Shown here piece by piece: positions 1 to 8,660 of a stretch of DNA of 64,000 bases; the first letter of the stretch is position 1, and each line of letters starts with the position of its first letter. Both the position numbers and the translations under genes were made by a program. The DNA is from Shouchella clausii (GTDB lineage Bacteria > Bacillota > Bacilli > Bacillales > Bacillaceae_D). The stretch lies in contig NZ_CP019985.1 of assembly GCF_002250115.1 (NCBI RefSeq), forward strand, positions 2,232,001 to 2,296,000, in the 5' to 3' direction. The notes beneath the pieces are model-generated. The model searched no databases, was not told where the DNA came from, and saw only the letters and a list, made by a program, of their open reading frames with translations.

Positions 1-1
1 C

Positions 2-532
2 GGGATTGTCAATGTGCGAGAGTTGTTAGGAAAGCTGGCGTATGAACCAGACCATCCATTAGATTTAAGGGAAATTATGCGTCCTGCCATTACAATCATT
101 GAGTCCGTTCCTATTCGTGACATTCTTGTGGAAATGCAGAAAAACCAGAGCCACATGGCGATCCTTTTTGATGAATACGGTGGAACGGCTGGTTTGGTCA
201 CGATGGAGGACATCATTGAAGAAATCGTCGGCGAAATCAATGATGAATTTGACATTGAAGAAGAACCGCATATTCAAAAAATTGCCGAGCATCACTACCG
301 TATTAGCGGGCAGACACTTATTAGCGAGTTAAATGAGTTGCTCCACATTGATATGGACGATGAAGACGCAGACACAATTGGCGGCTGGATGCTCACACAA
401 AAATACGATCTTCAAGAAGAAGAAACGCTCACCTATGGCAAATATACGTTTAAAGTCAATTCGTTTGAAGGCTACCAAATCAACACGGTTGATGTGTTTT
501 TAACGCCTAAGGAAGCGATGGAAATCGAATAG
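2..532 (+). CDS. CNNM/CorC (HlyC)-type membrane protein, C-terminal part
   Basis: The window cuts this gene; the frame is open from base 2 and only the cytoplasmic C-terminal part is present. It starts inside a CBS pair (GIVNVRELL, then IMRPAITIIES and an EYGGTAGLVTMEDIIEEIVGEI block typical of the second CBS domain). It ends with the small transporter-associated CorC_HlyC domain (about the last 80 residues). Family members are integral membrane proteins linked to Mg2+ or Co2+ efflux (YhdP/MpfA, YqhB of B. subtilis) and CBS domains bind nucleotides. The membrane DUF21 domain would lie upstream of the window. A strong hairpin terminator follows at once. Confidence 0.85.
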   Translation, partial: GIVNVRELLGKLAYEPDHPLDLREIMRPAITIIESVPIRDILVEMQKNQSHMAILFDEYGGTAGLVTMEDIIEEIVGEINDEFDIEEEPHIQKIAEHHYRISGQTLISELNELLHIDMDDEDADTIGGWMLTQKYDLQEEETLTYGKYTFKVNSFEGYQINTVDVFLTPKEAMEIE

Positions 533-536
533 AATG

Positions 537-568
537 AACCCCTTCTCTTTTAGGGAGAAGGGGTTTTT
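537..568 (+). terminator. Rho-independent terminator
   Basis: CCCCTTCTC pairs with GAGAAGGGG across a 7-base loop and is followed by TTTTT. It ends the CNNM-type gene; the hairpin could also stop the convergent gene on the other strand. Confidence 0.85.
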
Positions 569-584
569 CGCGCTTGCCTTTCGT

Positions 585-1442
585 TTAGCCTTCCAGCCAT
601 GCGTGTACAAGATCTTCGTGTTTTTCGATCCATTCCGCTACAGCCCCGTCAATATCATCTTCATACTGTTGTTGCAGTGTAAGAAGTTCAGACAGCGTTT
701 CCTCTGTAAAATAGCAATTATTCAGCCAATGAATAAGATCCGGTTCGTCTTCTGCTAAGCCATTGCGTGCCATATAATAAATATCATCCGCTTCGCCATA
801 AATACGATCTGGGTCTTCTAGGAACTTTAAATCGTAAGATCCAAATGTCCAATGAGGGCTCCAAAGAGTGACGACAATCGGTTCCTCGTTTTTGTAACGG
901 GCATCAAGTTCGGCAATCATTGCTTGTTCAGAAGAGGATTGTAAAGTAAACTCTTCCAAGCCGTAATGGTCCATGACTTCGTCTTGCGTCAATTGCATTA
1001 ACGCCGAGCCTGGATCAATCCCTGTAATTGTTCCCTTTAGCTCGTCGAAATAGCCAGCTAAGTCTTCAATTGTTTCCGCATCATCCATATACGAAGGGAC
1101 AGCCAGCCCCAAGGTTGTCCCTTCGTACAGGACGCCATCAGCCTGCACGTCTATTTCTTCTGAATCGAGTGAGACGTATGCTTGGTCAGTGAAAGGGAGC
1201 CAAGTATTAAAGCCAATATCGATATCGCCGTTTTCGACTCCATTAAAAAGCATTGCTTTCTCCACAAGGGAAAGTTCCACTTGATAACCTTGGTCCTCTA
1301 AAACCGTTTTCCACAAATGGGCAAAAGCAATTGACTCTGCATAATTGTTGTGGCCAATTGTAATCGTTGTTTCATTGCTGGCACAGCCGCCAAGTGTCAA
1401 AGCGGCTAAAAGAACTCCAGTTATGCTTGTTATTTTGTTCAC
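585..1442 (-). CDS. opuAC: Glycine betaine/proline-type ABC substrate-binding lipoprotein
   Basis: A 285-residue OpuAC-family (periplasmic-binding type II) protein that would capture a quaternary amine osmoprotectant outside the membrane. The signal peptide ends in lipobox LGGC, so it should be lipid-anchored. The order ITIGHNNYAESIAFAHLW, then DIGFNTWLPFTDQAY, fits this family. Start is GTG with AGGAGG six bases upstream. No permease or ATPase gene is next to it, so it is an orphan binding protein or part of a system encoded elsewhere. The ligand cannot be read from the sequence. Confidence 0.85.
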   Translation of the reverse strand: MNKITSITGVLLAALTLGGCASNETTITIGHNNYAESIAFAHLWKTVLEDQGYQVELSLVEKAMLFNGVENGDIDIGFNTWLPFTDQAYVSLDSEEIDVQADGVLYEGTTLGLAVPSYMDDAETIEDLAGYFDELKGTITGIDPGSALMQLTQDEVMDHYGLEEFTLQSSSEQAMIAELDARYKNEEPIVVTLWSPHWTFGSYDLKFLEDPDRIYGEADDIYYMARNGLAEDEPDLIHWLNNCYFTEETLSELLTLQQQYEDDIDGAVAEWIEKHEDLVHAWLEG

Positions 1443-1504
1443 AACATTCCTCCTAAAATGAAATAAGGTACAGACTTAGTATACAAAAAGGCGCGAAAAA
1501 TTGC

Positions 1505-2902
1505 CTACGAACCTGAGTCCGCTTCAGCCTGTTGTTTGACTTCTTCCAAAAACGATTGGTACCCCTCTTGGTTTCCTGTAGTGTTCGCTATTTTTTCCAA
1601 GCTGTCAAGAAAATGGCTCCTCGTATAATTGAACGTAAAAGGTGCGCGATAGCCTTTTGCGACCATAAGAGCGAATTCCCAAGAAATTTGATAATAAGAA
1701 GAATCGATTGATTCGACGAGAAGGCAGACGGCCTCAAGTACATCATTGGTGATCACAGGATCGTCTTGGGCATAAATGGTGATGTGGGAGAAGGTGGAGT
1801 ACAGATAAAATTCAAATGTTTCTTTTTTAATAATGACGCGCAGGTCGTTTTTTTGATCAGTCAAGTAAGGCGTAAAACGAGTTACTTTTGAAATCGACAA
1901 GAGCAAATCCGTCAACTGGAAAATCGCGTTCGAAGCTGTATCAGGGTCGTCATTGCCAATCGACTTAATCGCAATTTCTTTTAGCTTGTTAATGCCAAAT
2001 TCAAGGTCTTGAACTTCTGTTTTTTTTGCGCCAATATACACCCATTGCCGCAACCTTTCCACGTTTGCATGGTTGCTTCCCCTTTCCCAATAAGTCATCA
2101 GCGGCGTACCTTCCAAGACAAACTCGCCGATCCGTTTCTCAAATCGAATGATGAGATCGTTTTTTTGTGCATACCTTACGAGGCTTTTGTAATTGACGAT
2201 TTGAATGTAGCCTGACTTGGCTGCACAAACAGTAATGGCCTCCTTGTTGCAAAGATCATTCGGAGACCCGTTCGGTTCCCGTGTCCTGAAAGGCTCCAAA
2301 TCCTTTCCAAGCGTTTCTAGTATTTGGTTTTTCGATTCGCATTTCATATTGAACATAATATTCGGGACTTGCATCCAATTAACAGAGTGGTTAATGAAAT
2401 AAATAAAGGCAGCAACAGCAGTCAACATAAACAGAACCGTCATCGTCGGAATCGCAAAATAATAATTGGTCACTTGTTGATCAAGCAGAAAAAACGAAAA
2501 AAGAATAAACACAAACACCAAATTAAAAATCCCCATCACATGTTGGGTGCGCTTATCAGAAATAAACGTCGTCAACATCCGCGGCGTAAATTGCCCAGAA
2601 AAATTCGTCAGGACAACTAAAATCGAGTTTAATGTAAATGCATTTAGCGTTATGATTCCAGCTACGAGTGAGCTGACGATTTGCCGCGTCAATTCATAGT
2701 CTGCCTGAAAAAAGTGGGGTACTGCTCCACCTAAAGACAGCTCCATGTCAACCCAATAAGCAATCGCAACCAAGCAAACGCCTACGATTGCATACAACAA
2801 GCAAATGACCCAAACGTTTGCTTTTATCTCGTAACGAAATTGACGTATGGACAAATTTTTGAATTTTTTTAGCATGCGCGGAAAAAGGTGCAGAAAATGC
2901 AT
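1505..2902 (-). CDS. DUF2254 family membrane protein
   Basis: The N-terminal 180 residues hold about four membrane segments (VWVICLLYAIVGVCLVAIAYW near the start, then LVAGIITLNAFTLNSILVVL and two more), followed by a soluble domain of about 280 residues. This is the arrangement of DUF2254, a family of unknown function. I chose the ATG at 2902 because AAAGGA lies at good distance; a TTG start 13 codons earlier has no better ribosome site. No partner gene suggests a role. Confidence 0.8.
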   Translation of the reverse strand: MHFLHLFPRMLKKFKNLSIRQFRYEIKANVWVICLLYAIVGVCLVAIAYWVDMELSLGGAVPHFFQADYELTRQIVSSLVAGIITLNAFTLNSILVVLTNFSGQFTPRMLTTFISDKRTQHVMGIFNLVFVFILFSFFLLDQQVTNYYFAIPTMTVLFMLTAVAAFIYFINHSVNWMQVPNIMFNMKCESKNQILETLGKDLEPFRTREPNGSPNDLCNKEAITVCAAKSGYIQIVNYKSLVRYAQKNDLIIRFEKRIGEFVLEGTPLMTYWERGSNHANVERLRQWVYIGAKKTEVQDLEFGINKLKEIAIKSIGNDDPDTASNAIFQLTDLLLSISKVTRFTPYLTDQKNDLRVIIKKETFEFYLYSTFSHITIYAQDDPVITNDVLEAVCLLVESIDSSYYQISWEFALMVAKGYRAPFTFNYTRSHFLDSLEKIANTTGNQEGYQSFLEEVKQQAEADSGS

Positions 2903-3019
2903 TTGTTTTTTCCTTTCATCTGGTTGAATATTGCAAGACAATGTCCTTTACCCCTGTTCGCTCCATATCAAACCAGTCGAAAGGTGCTTCATGGTCAAGA
3001 TGCAGAAAGGGACAACAAA

Positions 3020-3049
3020 TAAAACGCCTCGAGATGCAAAGGCGTTTTA
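3020..3049 (-). terminator. Terminator of the catalase gene
   Basis: TAAAACGCCT pairs with AGGCGTTTTA; on the minus strand the stem is followed by a T-rich run. It lies 20 bases past the catalase stop codon. Confidence 0.8.
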
Positions 3050-3068
3050 CTTGTCAAACGTGTTTTTG

Positions 3069-3974
3069 TTATAACCCAGCTTCATATTGCAAACGCTTGG
3101 AGAGTTCTCTAAACTGTTCTTCATCAAAACCAGGTGCATATTCTTCTGGCACAGGGTCAAGATCAGGTATCTTTCCACCTTCTGGCGTCCCATCGACGAC
3201 TTCTAATTCACCTGGAGGGCCGATCGGCGTCGGGCCAGACCAAATGCGGTTAAGCAATTGATAATCATCATCGCTGAAACGATAAAGCTTACGGTGCACG
3301 CCCATTGCCTCATATTTGTGCGCGTGGTCGAATTTGCTGTTATCCAAGTCTGGGATAGGCAGCAATTTCGTCATATTGACGCCTGTGATTTCTTCAAGCG
3401 CCCGAGCATATGCAACAGCGTGGACACTTCCTCGAACGAGCAAATAACCGATTAACTCCCGTGCAGTTTCATTCTCTGTCATTTGGTAAACACGCATTTT
3501 ATGGGTGCGGGCGCCGCATTCTAAATAAAAATTGTGAAGCAGGTCATGGACTAAGTTGCCACTCGAAAATACATTATCGCCTGTCCATGGTTTGCCACTG
3601 GAATCGGTCGGCAGCGCATTTTGACCGCCAAGCAAAAAGTTGAATTTGTTGCCAATGCCTTGAACTTCTTTAAGCGGAGCATGGTCTGGGTTGGTGCTGC
3701 CATTGCCAACGGAGCCGTCCAAACATAGATTGATCGTATTGGCGACAAGCTCTACATGGCCAAGTTCCTCTGCTGTAATGCTCGCTATCAATTCATAAAA
3801 AGGACGGAGCTTTTTTTTGCTGCGAAAATTAAACGATTGGAACATATAATTGTTCAGTGTCGACATTTCGCCAAAGCGGCCGCCTAACAATTCTTGCACT
3901 ACGCCAGCTGATTCTGGATCAGGTTCGTTTAGTTCGGGCAAATCAATTTGCAGTTTATCAATACGCTTAAACAA
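3069..3974 (-). CDS. Manganese catalase
   Basis: A 301-residue non-heme dimanganese catalase that would break down hydrogen peroxide; related to YdbD and spore CotJC of Bacillus. The ferritin-like four-helix core carries ligand motifs EELGHVELVA (around residue 70) and, later, ECGARTHKMRVYQ and RGSVHAVAYARALEEI. The proline-rich tail with LDPVPEEYAPG is usual in the family. Start is TTG behind GGGAGGG. It is single, with its own terminator. Whether it serves vegetative cells or spores cannot be decided here. Confidence 0.92.
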   Translation of the reverse strand: MFKRIDKLQIDLPELNEPDPESAGVVQELLGGRFGEMSTLNNYMFQSFNFRSKKKLRPFYELIASITAEELGHVELVANTINLCLDGSVGNGSTNPDHAPLKEVQGIGNKFNFLLGGQNALPTDSSGKPWTGDNVFSSGNLVHDLLHNFYLECGARTHKMRVYQMTENETARELIGYLLVRGSVHAVAYARALEEITGVNMTKLLPIPDLDNSKFDHAHKYEAMGVHRKLYRFSDDDYQLLNRIWSGPTPIGPPGELEVVDGTPEGGKIPDLDPVPEEYAPGFDEEQFRELSKRLQYEAGL

Positions 3975-4098
3975 TGATATCCCTCCCGGCGAATATGGTA
4001 GTGTTCTTGGACTACCTACCCGGTACGGAAACTTTTAAAACAGAAGGGGCTCTTTGGAAATGACAGGCAATGCATATTGCCAGACGGGAGCTCCTAAG

Positions 4099-4956
4099 TT
4101 ACTGCACATACTTCCCATAATCAGGAACAGCGATGCGTTCAAATTGCTGGTCAAGGACAGCAAGGCTGTCGCGGAGCTCTTGGCCGAAAAGAGGCAATCC
4201 ATGGCCAGGAACGAGAACGGCTGGATCTAATGACCGGAGCTTTTGGACGGAGCGATGTGCCGCTGTCCAATCGGTGGTCCAATAGCGGGGCGGACCTTGA
4301 ATTTCTTGATTTTGGGTGATGACGTCAAATAACTCGTCTTGCTTCACAGTAATAATCGCATCTGCTGATAGCAAAGCTTTGTCCCGCTCACGGAAAAAGG
4401 CAACTTGTCCAGGGGAATGCCCAGGTACGTGCAGCCATGTCCATTCATTCTCAAGCCCGGCGAAATCAAGCTTGTCTGGGAGTGGCTTAACATAGTCGTC
4501 AAGCTGGATCGGTTCATTTGGAAAGAAGCGGGATAGCTTGGCTACTACCCCTCCTTCGACAGTGGCGTCCGGTTTCGGATAAGCTTTTTCGCCTGTTACA
4601 TAAGGCAGCTCGTCGGGGTGAATGTAGATAGGGACATCCCATTTTTGTGCAAGATCAAAAGCGCCGCCTACGTGGTCAAAATGGCCATGTGTTAATAGAA
4701 TCGCTGATGGCGGGTTGCTTTCGCCAAATTGCTTGATGAGCGCCTCTGTAATCATGTCGCTTTTTCCAGGCATGCCTGTATCAATTAACACCCAGCCGTG
4801 TGCTTTTGTAGGGTCACCGATAAAACAAACATTGACAATTTGTGTTGTTAAACAAAAAAGTTTTTCCGTCACTTTTTGCATAAGCCCGCTCGTTGCCGAA
4901 GTCATCGGCAGTTTGACCGTATTCGGAGCTGTGTGCTTCCAGTCAACAATATCCAT
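4099..4956 (-). CDS. MBL-fold metallo-hydrolase
   Basis: A 285-residue metallo-beta-lactamase-fold enzyme. The metal-binding signature THGHFDHVGG gives H90, H92, D94 and H95; later ligands sit in HVPGHSPGQVAFF, the Asp of LLSADAI and the His of LVPGHGLP. These are consistent with a dinuclear zinc hydrolase of the glyoxalase II-like/lactonase branch. The start ATG has GAGGG upstream. It lies in the same direction as the alcohol dehydrogenase 180 bases away, perhaps as separate units. The substrate is unknown. Confidence 0.85.
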   Translation of the reverse strand: MDIVDWKHTAPNTVKLPMTSATSGLMQKVTEKLFCLTTQIVNVCFIGDPTKAHGWVLIDTGMPGKSDMITEALIKQFGESNPPSAILLTHGHFDHVGGAFDLAQKWDVPIYIHPDELPYVTGEKAYPKPDATVEGGVVAKLSRFFPNEPIQLDDYVKPLPDKLDFAGLENEWTWLHVPGHSPGQVAFFRERDKALLSADAIITVKQDELFDVITQNQEIQGPPRYWTTDWTAAHRSVQKLRSLDPAVLVPGHGLPLFGQELRDSLAVLDQQFERIAVPDYGKYVQ

Positions 4957-5137
4957 TGCTTTCCCTCCACAATTGTGATGCCTCTAGTGTGTACAAGAAA
5001 ACAAAAACCATGTATCAGACTGTGGGTAAACCTCCGTTCACCGCATGCGAGGGATCCAGTCATTGTCTGCCCACGAAAATCATTGCTCAGTTGGATTCCC
5101 CATCACTCCTCGTCTGTTGAATGATGGGGGACATTCA

Positions 5138-6277
5138 TTACAGTTTAAAAATCGTTTTAATGTTGCCGTCTTCTTTTTCGTCAAATATCCGATAAGCGTC
5201 TGGGGCGTCTTCAATGCCCATTCGATGCGTAATGATATCAGTTGGGTCAATCGTTCCTCTTTCAATCATGGTGTAAAGGGTGGGCATTAAATGGACAACA
5301 GGGGCTTGCCCCATTTTTAAAGAAACATTGCGTGTGAAAAAATCGTTAATTGGGAATTTGTTGGCTTCTGAACCGTATACGCCGGTAATTTGCACCGTGC
5401 CGAATTTCCGCACAGCTTCGCTGGCAGTTGCAATTGGCTGGATCGTCCCGAATTGGTTGTCCCCACTAGAGCCAAATGTTTCTCCTGGTGGAACGGTGCC
5501 ATCCATGCCTACGCAATCAATGACAACGTCAGCGCCGCCCTCTGTGTCTTCATAGAGCTGTTTGCCTATGTCAGGCGTATCGCTGAAGTTATAGGTTTCC
5601 ACTAAGTTGGTCCGTTTTCCATGTTCAAGGCGGTGTGCGACTTGGTCAACAGCAATAACACGTTTGGCGCCATGAAGCCAAGCAAATTTTTGTGCCATTA
5701 AGCCAATCGGCCCACAACCTAAAATAATAACCGTATCGCCTGTCGAAACGCCGGCATGTTTGACGCTCCAGTAAGCAGTAGGGATCACATCCGATAATAA
5801 AACAACTTGCTCGTCATCCAATTCACTCTCGGCCGGTAGCTTAAACGGCGTAAAATCGCCATAAGGAACGCGCAAATACTCAGCTTGCCCGCCTGGATAA
5901 TTTCCAAACTGCTCAGCAAAACCAAATAAACCGCCTGCATCCGAATGAGGATTTCCGTTAGAGTTGTCGCACTGGCTTTCCATTTGGTGTTGGCAAAAGA
6001 AACATTCTCCGCAGCTTACGTTAAAAGGAATGACGACGCGGTCGCCCTTTTTTAACGACTTGACCATTGGCCCGACTTCCTCGACGATGCCCATCGGTTC
6101 ATGGCCCACTACATAATCGGTTTCAGGCACGATGCCGCCGTGATACAAATGCAAATCCGATCCGCAAATACCACTTGCAGTAATTTTTACTATAATGTCT
6201 GTGTCTTGTTCAATGGAAGGTGCAGGTACTTCCTTTGGTTCCATCTGCTTTTTGCCTTGAAAGGTAACTGCTTTCAT
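5138..6277 (-). CDS. Zinc-dependent alcohol dehydrogenase (formaldehyde dehydrogenase-like)
   Basis: A 379-residue medium-chain dehydrogenase. Catalytic zinc ligands are visible as C38 (GICGSDLH) and H59-E60 (GHEPMG); the structural zinc cysteines are in SCGECFFCQHQMESQC; the Rossmann motif is LGCGPIGLMA. The long insert PHSDAGGLFGFAEQFGNYPGGQAEYLRVP is typical of the glutathione-independent formaldehyde-dehydrogenase-like branch (AdhB of B. subtilis). It would oxidise an alcohol or aldehyde with NAD(P). Start ATG follows AGGAGGGG. Actual substrate unknown. Confidence 0.88.
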   Translation of the reverse strand: MKAVTFQGKKQMEPKEVPAPSIEQDTDIIVKITASGICGSDLHLYHGGIVPETDYVVGHEPMGIVEEVGPMVKSLKKGDRVVIPFNVSCGECFFCQHQMESQCDNSNGNPHSDAGGLFGFAEQFGNYPGGQAEYLRVPYGDFTPFKLPAESELDDEQVVLLSDVIPTAYWSVKHAGVSTGDTVIILGCGPIGLMAQKFAWLHGAKRVIAVDQVAHRLEHGKRTNLVETYNFSDTPDIGKQLYEDTEGGADVVIDCVGMDGTVPPGETFGSSGDNQFGTIQPIATASEAVRKFGTVQITGVYGSEANKFPINDFFTRNVSLKMGQAPVVHLMPTLYTMIERGTIDPTDIITHRMGIEDAPDAYRIFDEKEDGNIKTIFKL

Positions 6278-6360
6278 CGGTGAATGCCCCTCCTTTTTTA
6301 GTATGTAAGGGGCTATTCCTTCTCTAACGGAGATTAAAACTTCCTGGGATAATCTAATAA

Positions 6361-6398
6361 TAAAAGCGCCGCTGCAACACGATGCAGCGGCGCTTTTA
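6361..6398 (-). terminator. Strong hairpin terminator
   Basis: A 15-bp perfect stem built on AAAAGCGCCGCTGC, with TTTTATTATT on the minus strand, directly 3' of the 49-residue membrane peptide gene. It also insulates the alcohol dehydrogenase gene. Confidence 0.85.
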
Positions 6399-6406
6399 TG
6401 AGAGGG

Positions 6407-6556
6407 TTACGATTTTCCTTTTCGCATGTTGAGCATTTGAAAAATAAAAACGACTAAAGCAACAATCAGCAACAGGTTAATGAGCCCTCCGCCAATGTCA
6501 GCAATCAAGCCTAGCAGCCACAGTACTAAAATAATGATAATAATGGTCCACAGCAT
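6407..6556 (-). CDS. Lmo0937/DUF5670-type small membrane protein
   Basis: A 49-residue ORF. It reads MLWTIIIIILVLWLLG, then LIADIGGGLINLLLIVAL and ends MLNMRKGKS: two hydrophobic segments around a GGG turn with a basic tail. This matches the small lmo0937-type membrane proteins of Firmicutes, whose function is unknown but which are often stress-inducible. GGGAG lies 8 bases before the ATG, and the terminator follows the stop by 9 bases, which supports a real gene. A GTG three codons upstream is an alternative start. Confidence 0.8.
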   Translation of the reverse strand: MLWTIIIIILVLWLLGLIADIGGGLINLLLIVALVVFIFQMLNMRKGKS

Positions 6557-6693
6557 TTTTTTCACTCCCATTTTTAACGTGTTCCGTTTTTTTAATCTTT
6601 CCCTAATCGGTCATTGTTAAACATCGAAAGGGCGGTGTGGAATGTGGAGGCTATGGTATAGTGAAAATAGTTAAGAGTAAAGGGGTGGCACAA

Positions 6694-7503
6694 ATGGGAG
6701 GACTAGCAGGAAAACATGTGGCCTTAACTGCTTCGCGGAAAACGGAAGAAATGGAGGCGCTTTTACATAAGCAGGGAGCAACGAGCGCTGTCCGTTCGTT
6801 GCAAGGCACTGTCATTCAAGATCAAGAAACCGTGACAGAAGCGATAACATCAGGGCTTGCTACACAGCCCGATTGGTTTATCTTTACGACTGGCATCGGT
6901 GTCCAGACGCTGCTCGCTTTTGCAGAGGAAGCAGGGGTAAAAGAGGCATTTTTAAAGCAAGTTCGTTCTGCTCGCATTGCTGTGCGCGGCTACAAAGCGA
7001 AAAACGCGTTGTTGAAAGAAAATATAGCAATGGATATCGTGTCAGAAGATGGGACGACCGCACAATTAGTTGAGCAGTTAAAGGAAATCGACTGGAACGG
7101 CCAAAAAGTCATTGTTCAGCAGTACGGTCTGCCTTCACCGACATTGGAGCAGTTTTTGACAGAGGGGAAGGCGGTGGTGTCCACATGGCTCCCCTATATC
7201 CACTATGCTCCTAAAGGAGAAACGATTGACTTGTTTTTAGAGGAGTTGCTCGAAAAAAAAGAGTACGATGCCGTTTGCTTTACAACGGCATTACAAGTAA
7301 AGGCGCTATTTGCCAGAGCCAGTGAAACAGGAAGGCACGAGCAGCTCTTGCATATGTTTGCTGGCCCGACAGTTGCATGCGCTGTCGGCAAAGTGACCGC
7401 TGAAGCCCTGTCGGAAGAAGGCGTCAAACGTATTGTCTATCCTGAAAAGGAACGAATGGGAGCTATGATTGTCGAACTAGGCAAGTTTTTAGAAGCGCGT
7501 TAA
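6694..7503 (+). CDS. Uroporphyrinogen-III synthase (HemD)-like protein
   Basis: A 269-residue protein with the HEM4 two-lobe pattern: GKHVALTASRKTEEM at the start, IFTTGIGVQTLLAF near residue 85, KVIVQQYGLPSPTLEQFL in the middle, FTTALQVKALF, and ACAVGKVTAEALSEEGV near the end. HemD closes and rearranges the tetrapyrrole ring. It is not in a hem operon, so it may be a paralog rather than the main HemD. I chose ATG 6694 because AAAGGGG precedes it; earlier in-frame codons lack a ribosome site. The methyltransferase follows 15 bases later, probably co-transcribed. Confidence 0.72.
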   Translation: MGGLAGKHVALTASRKTEEMEALLHKQGATSAVRSLQGTVIQDQETVTEAITSGLATQPDWFIFTTGIGVQTLLAFAEEAGVKEAFLKQVRSARIAVRGYKAKNALLKENIAMDIVSEDGTTAQLVEQLKEIDWNGQKVIVQQYGLPSPTLEQFLTEGKAVVSTWLPYIHYAPKGETIDLFLEELLEKKEYDAVCFTTALQVKALFARASETGRHEQLLHMFAGPTVACAVGKVTAEALSEEGVKRIVYPEKERMGAMIVELGKFLEAR

Positions 7504-7518
7504 AGAAGGAGGGGGACC

Positions 7519-8136
7519 ATGTACGGGGAGATTAAAGCCAGCATTGCCGCTGCTTATAACGAACATGTACAAGAACGTGAAAAAGCCATTATGGCTGGCT
7601 GGAAAATACAAGAAAGAGAACGTTTTATGAAGCAATTAGCGAGCGAACACAAACAGGCATTGCTTGATATGGGCTCTGGCCCAGGGCACGATGGGCTGTT
7701 TTTCAAAACGCATGGGATGGACGTTTTTTGCGCAGATCTGTCTGAAGCATCTGTTCGTCTTTGCAAAGCGAAAGGGCTTAAAGCTGAAGCGATGAGCTTT
7801 GAGCAGCTTAAGTTTGCTGACTGTTGCTTTGACGCCGTTTGGGCGATGAATTGTTTGCTCCATGTTCCAAAGCAAGAATTGCCCGCAATTTTGCTGGAAG
7901 TAAAGCGTGTGATGAAAAAGGATGCGTTGTTTTATGTAGGTGTTTACGGTGGTGAAGACTCTGAAGGTGTCTGGGAAGAGGACCATTATCAGCCAAAGCG
8001 GTTTTTTTCTTTTTATCAAGCTCAAGCGCTAAAAAAGATACTTGCACGCTTTTTTTCTGTAGCAAGCTTCTCGGTTGTCACGCCTGAGACCATTGGCGGA
8101 AAGCTAGAATTTCAAGCGTTTGTCCTCCGTAAATAA
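7519..8136 (+). CDS. Class I SAM-dependent methyltransferase
   Basis: A 205-residue enzyme with motif I LLDMGSGPGHDGLFF (near residue 50), an acidic motif II in VFCADLSEASV, and motif IV region FDAVWAMNCLLHVPK, as in Methyltransf_11/25 proteins. It would transfer a methyl group from S-adenosylmethionine; the acceptor is unknown. AAGGAGGGGG lies upstream of the ATG. A terminator follows, so the HemD-like protein and this enzyme form a two-gene unit. Confidence 0.85.
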   Translation: MYGEIKASIAAAYNEHVQEREKAIMAGWKIQERERFMKQLASEHKQALLDMGSGPGHDGLFFKTHGMDVFCADLSEASVRLCKAKGLKAEAMSFEQLKFADCCFDAVWAMNCLLHVPKQELPAILLEVKRVMKKDALFYVGVYGGEDSEGVWEEDHYQPKRFFSFYQAQALKKILARFFSVASFSVVTPETIGGKLEFQAFVLRK

Positions 8137-8171
8137 TAAGGGATAGCAGTAAATGAATAAAGTACGGTTTT

Positions 8172-8201
8172 GACCAGCTGTTTATGGCTGGTCTTTTTTT
8201 T
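8172..8201 (+). terminator. Rho-independent terminator
   Basis: GACCAGC pairs with GCTGGTC and runs into a T tract of about nine bases, ending the methyltransferase unit. Confidence 0.85.
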
Positions 8202-8215
8202 GGGTAAAAAACAGG

Positions 8216-8265
8216 TTTACAAAAACAGGTGTTTACTGTATGGTTGATTACACGACTAATCAACC
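8216..8265 (+). promoter_or_regulatory. Promoter and palindromic operator of the GntR-ABC operon
   Basis: TTTACA (8216-8221) and TATGGT (8239-8244) are 17 bases apart. Overlapping the -10 and start point is a 9-bp perfect inverted repeat, GGTTGATTA-N6-TAATCAACC (8242-8265). The position suggests autorepression by the GntR protein encoded next; that link is inference. Confidence 0.65.
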
Positions 8266-8291
8266 GATCAACGGTAGAAAGGAACGAGAAT

Positions 8292-8660
8292 GTGAAGTCC
8301 GTTTTTGATGATTCGAAGCCGATTTTTCAGCAAATATCAGAAATGATTGCCGATGATATTGTTGACGGCCAACTGCAAGAGGGAGATCAACTTCCTTCAA
8401 CTACGGCCCTTTCTCAATTTTATCGTATCAACCGGGCGACTGCGCAAAAAGGGTTGGCGGCGTTAGTGGACGGAGGATATGTATATAAACAACGTGGAGT
8501 TGGCATGTTCGTCGCAGAAGGAGCACGAGACAAACTTCTAGCTGAGCGCAAACTTGACTTTCATCAACAATACGTGAGGCCGATGCTGGAGGAAGCAAGG
8601 CGAATCCATTTACCAAAAAAAGAGATCATACGCTTGATTGAGGAGGATTATGATGATTGA
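8292..8660 (+). CDS. GntR-family (YtrA-type) transcriptional regulator
   Basis: A 122-residue repressor: winged helix in the first 75 residues (KPIFQQISEMIADDIVDGQLQEGDQLPS, then SQFYRINRATAQKGLAALVDGGYVYKQRGVGMFV) and a short helical tail, the compact YtrA layout that has no large ligand domain. The GTG at 8292 has AAAGGA upstream; the frame is open further 5' but that part covers the promoter. It overlaps the ABC ATPase gene. YtrA-type regulators usually repress their own ABC operon, often in answer to envelope stress. Confidence 0.88.
   Translation: MKSVFDDSKPIFQQISEMIADDIVDGQLQEGDQLPSTTALSQFYRINRATAQKGLAALVDGGYVYKQRGVGMFVAEGARDKLLAERKLDFHQQYVRPMLEEARRIHLPKKEIIRLIEEDYDD

Noticed and set aside
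6637-6693. N-terminal extension of the HemD-like protein
   Set aside because: No ribosome site; the ATG at 6694 has AAAGGGG at the proper distance.
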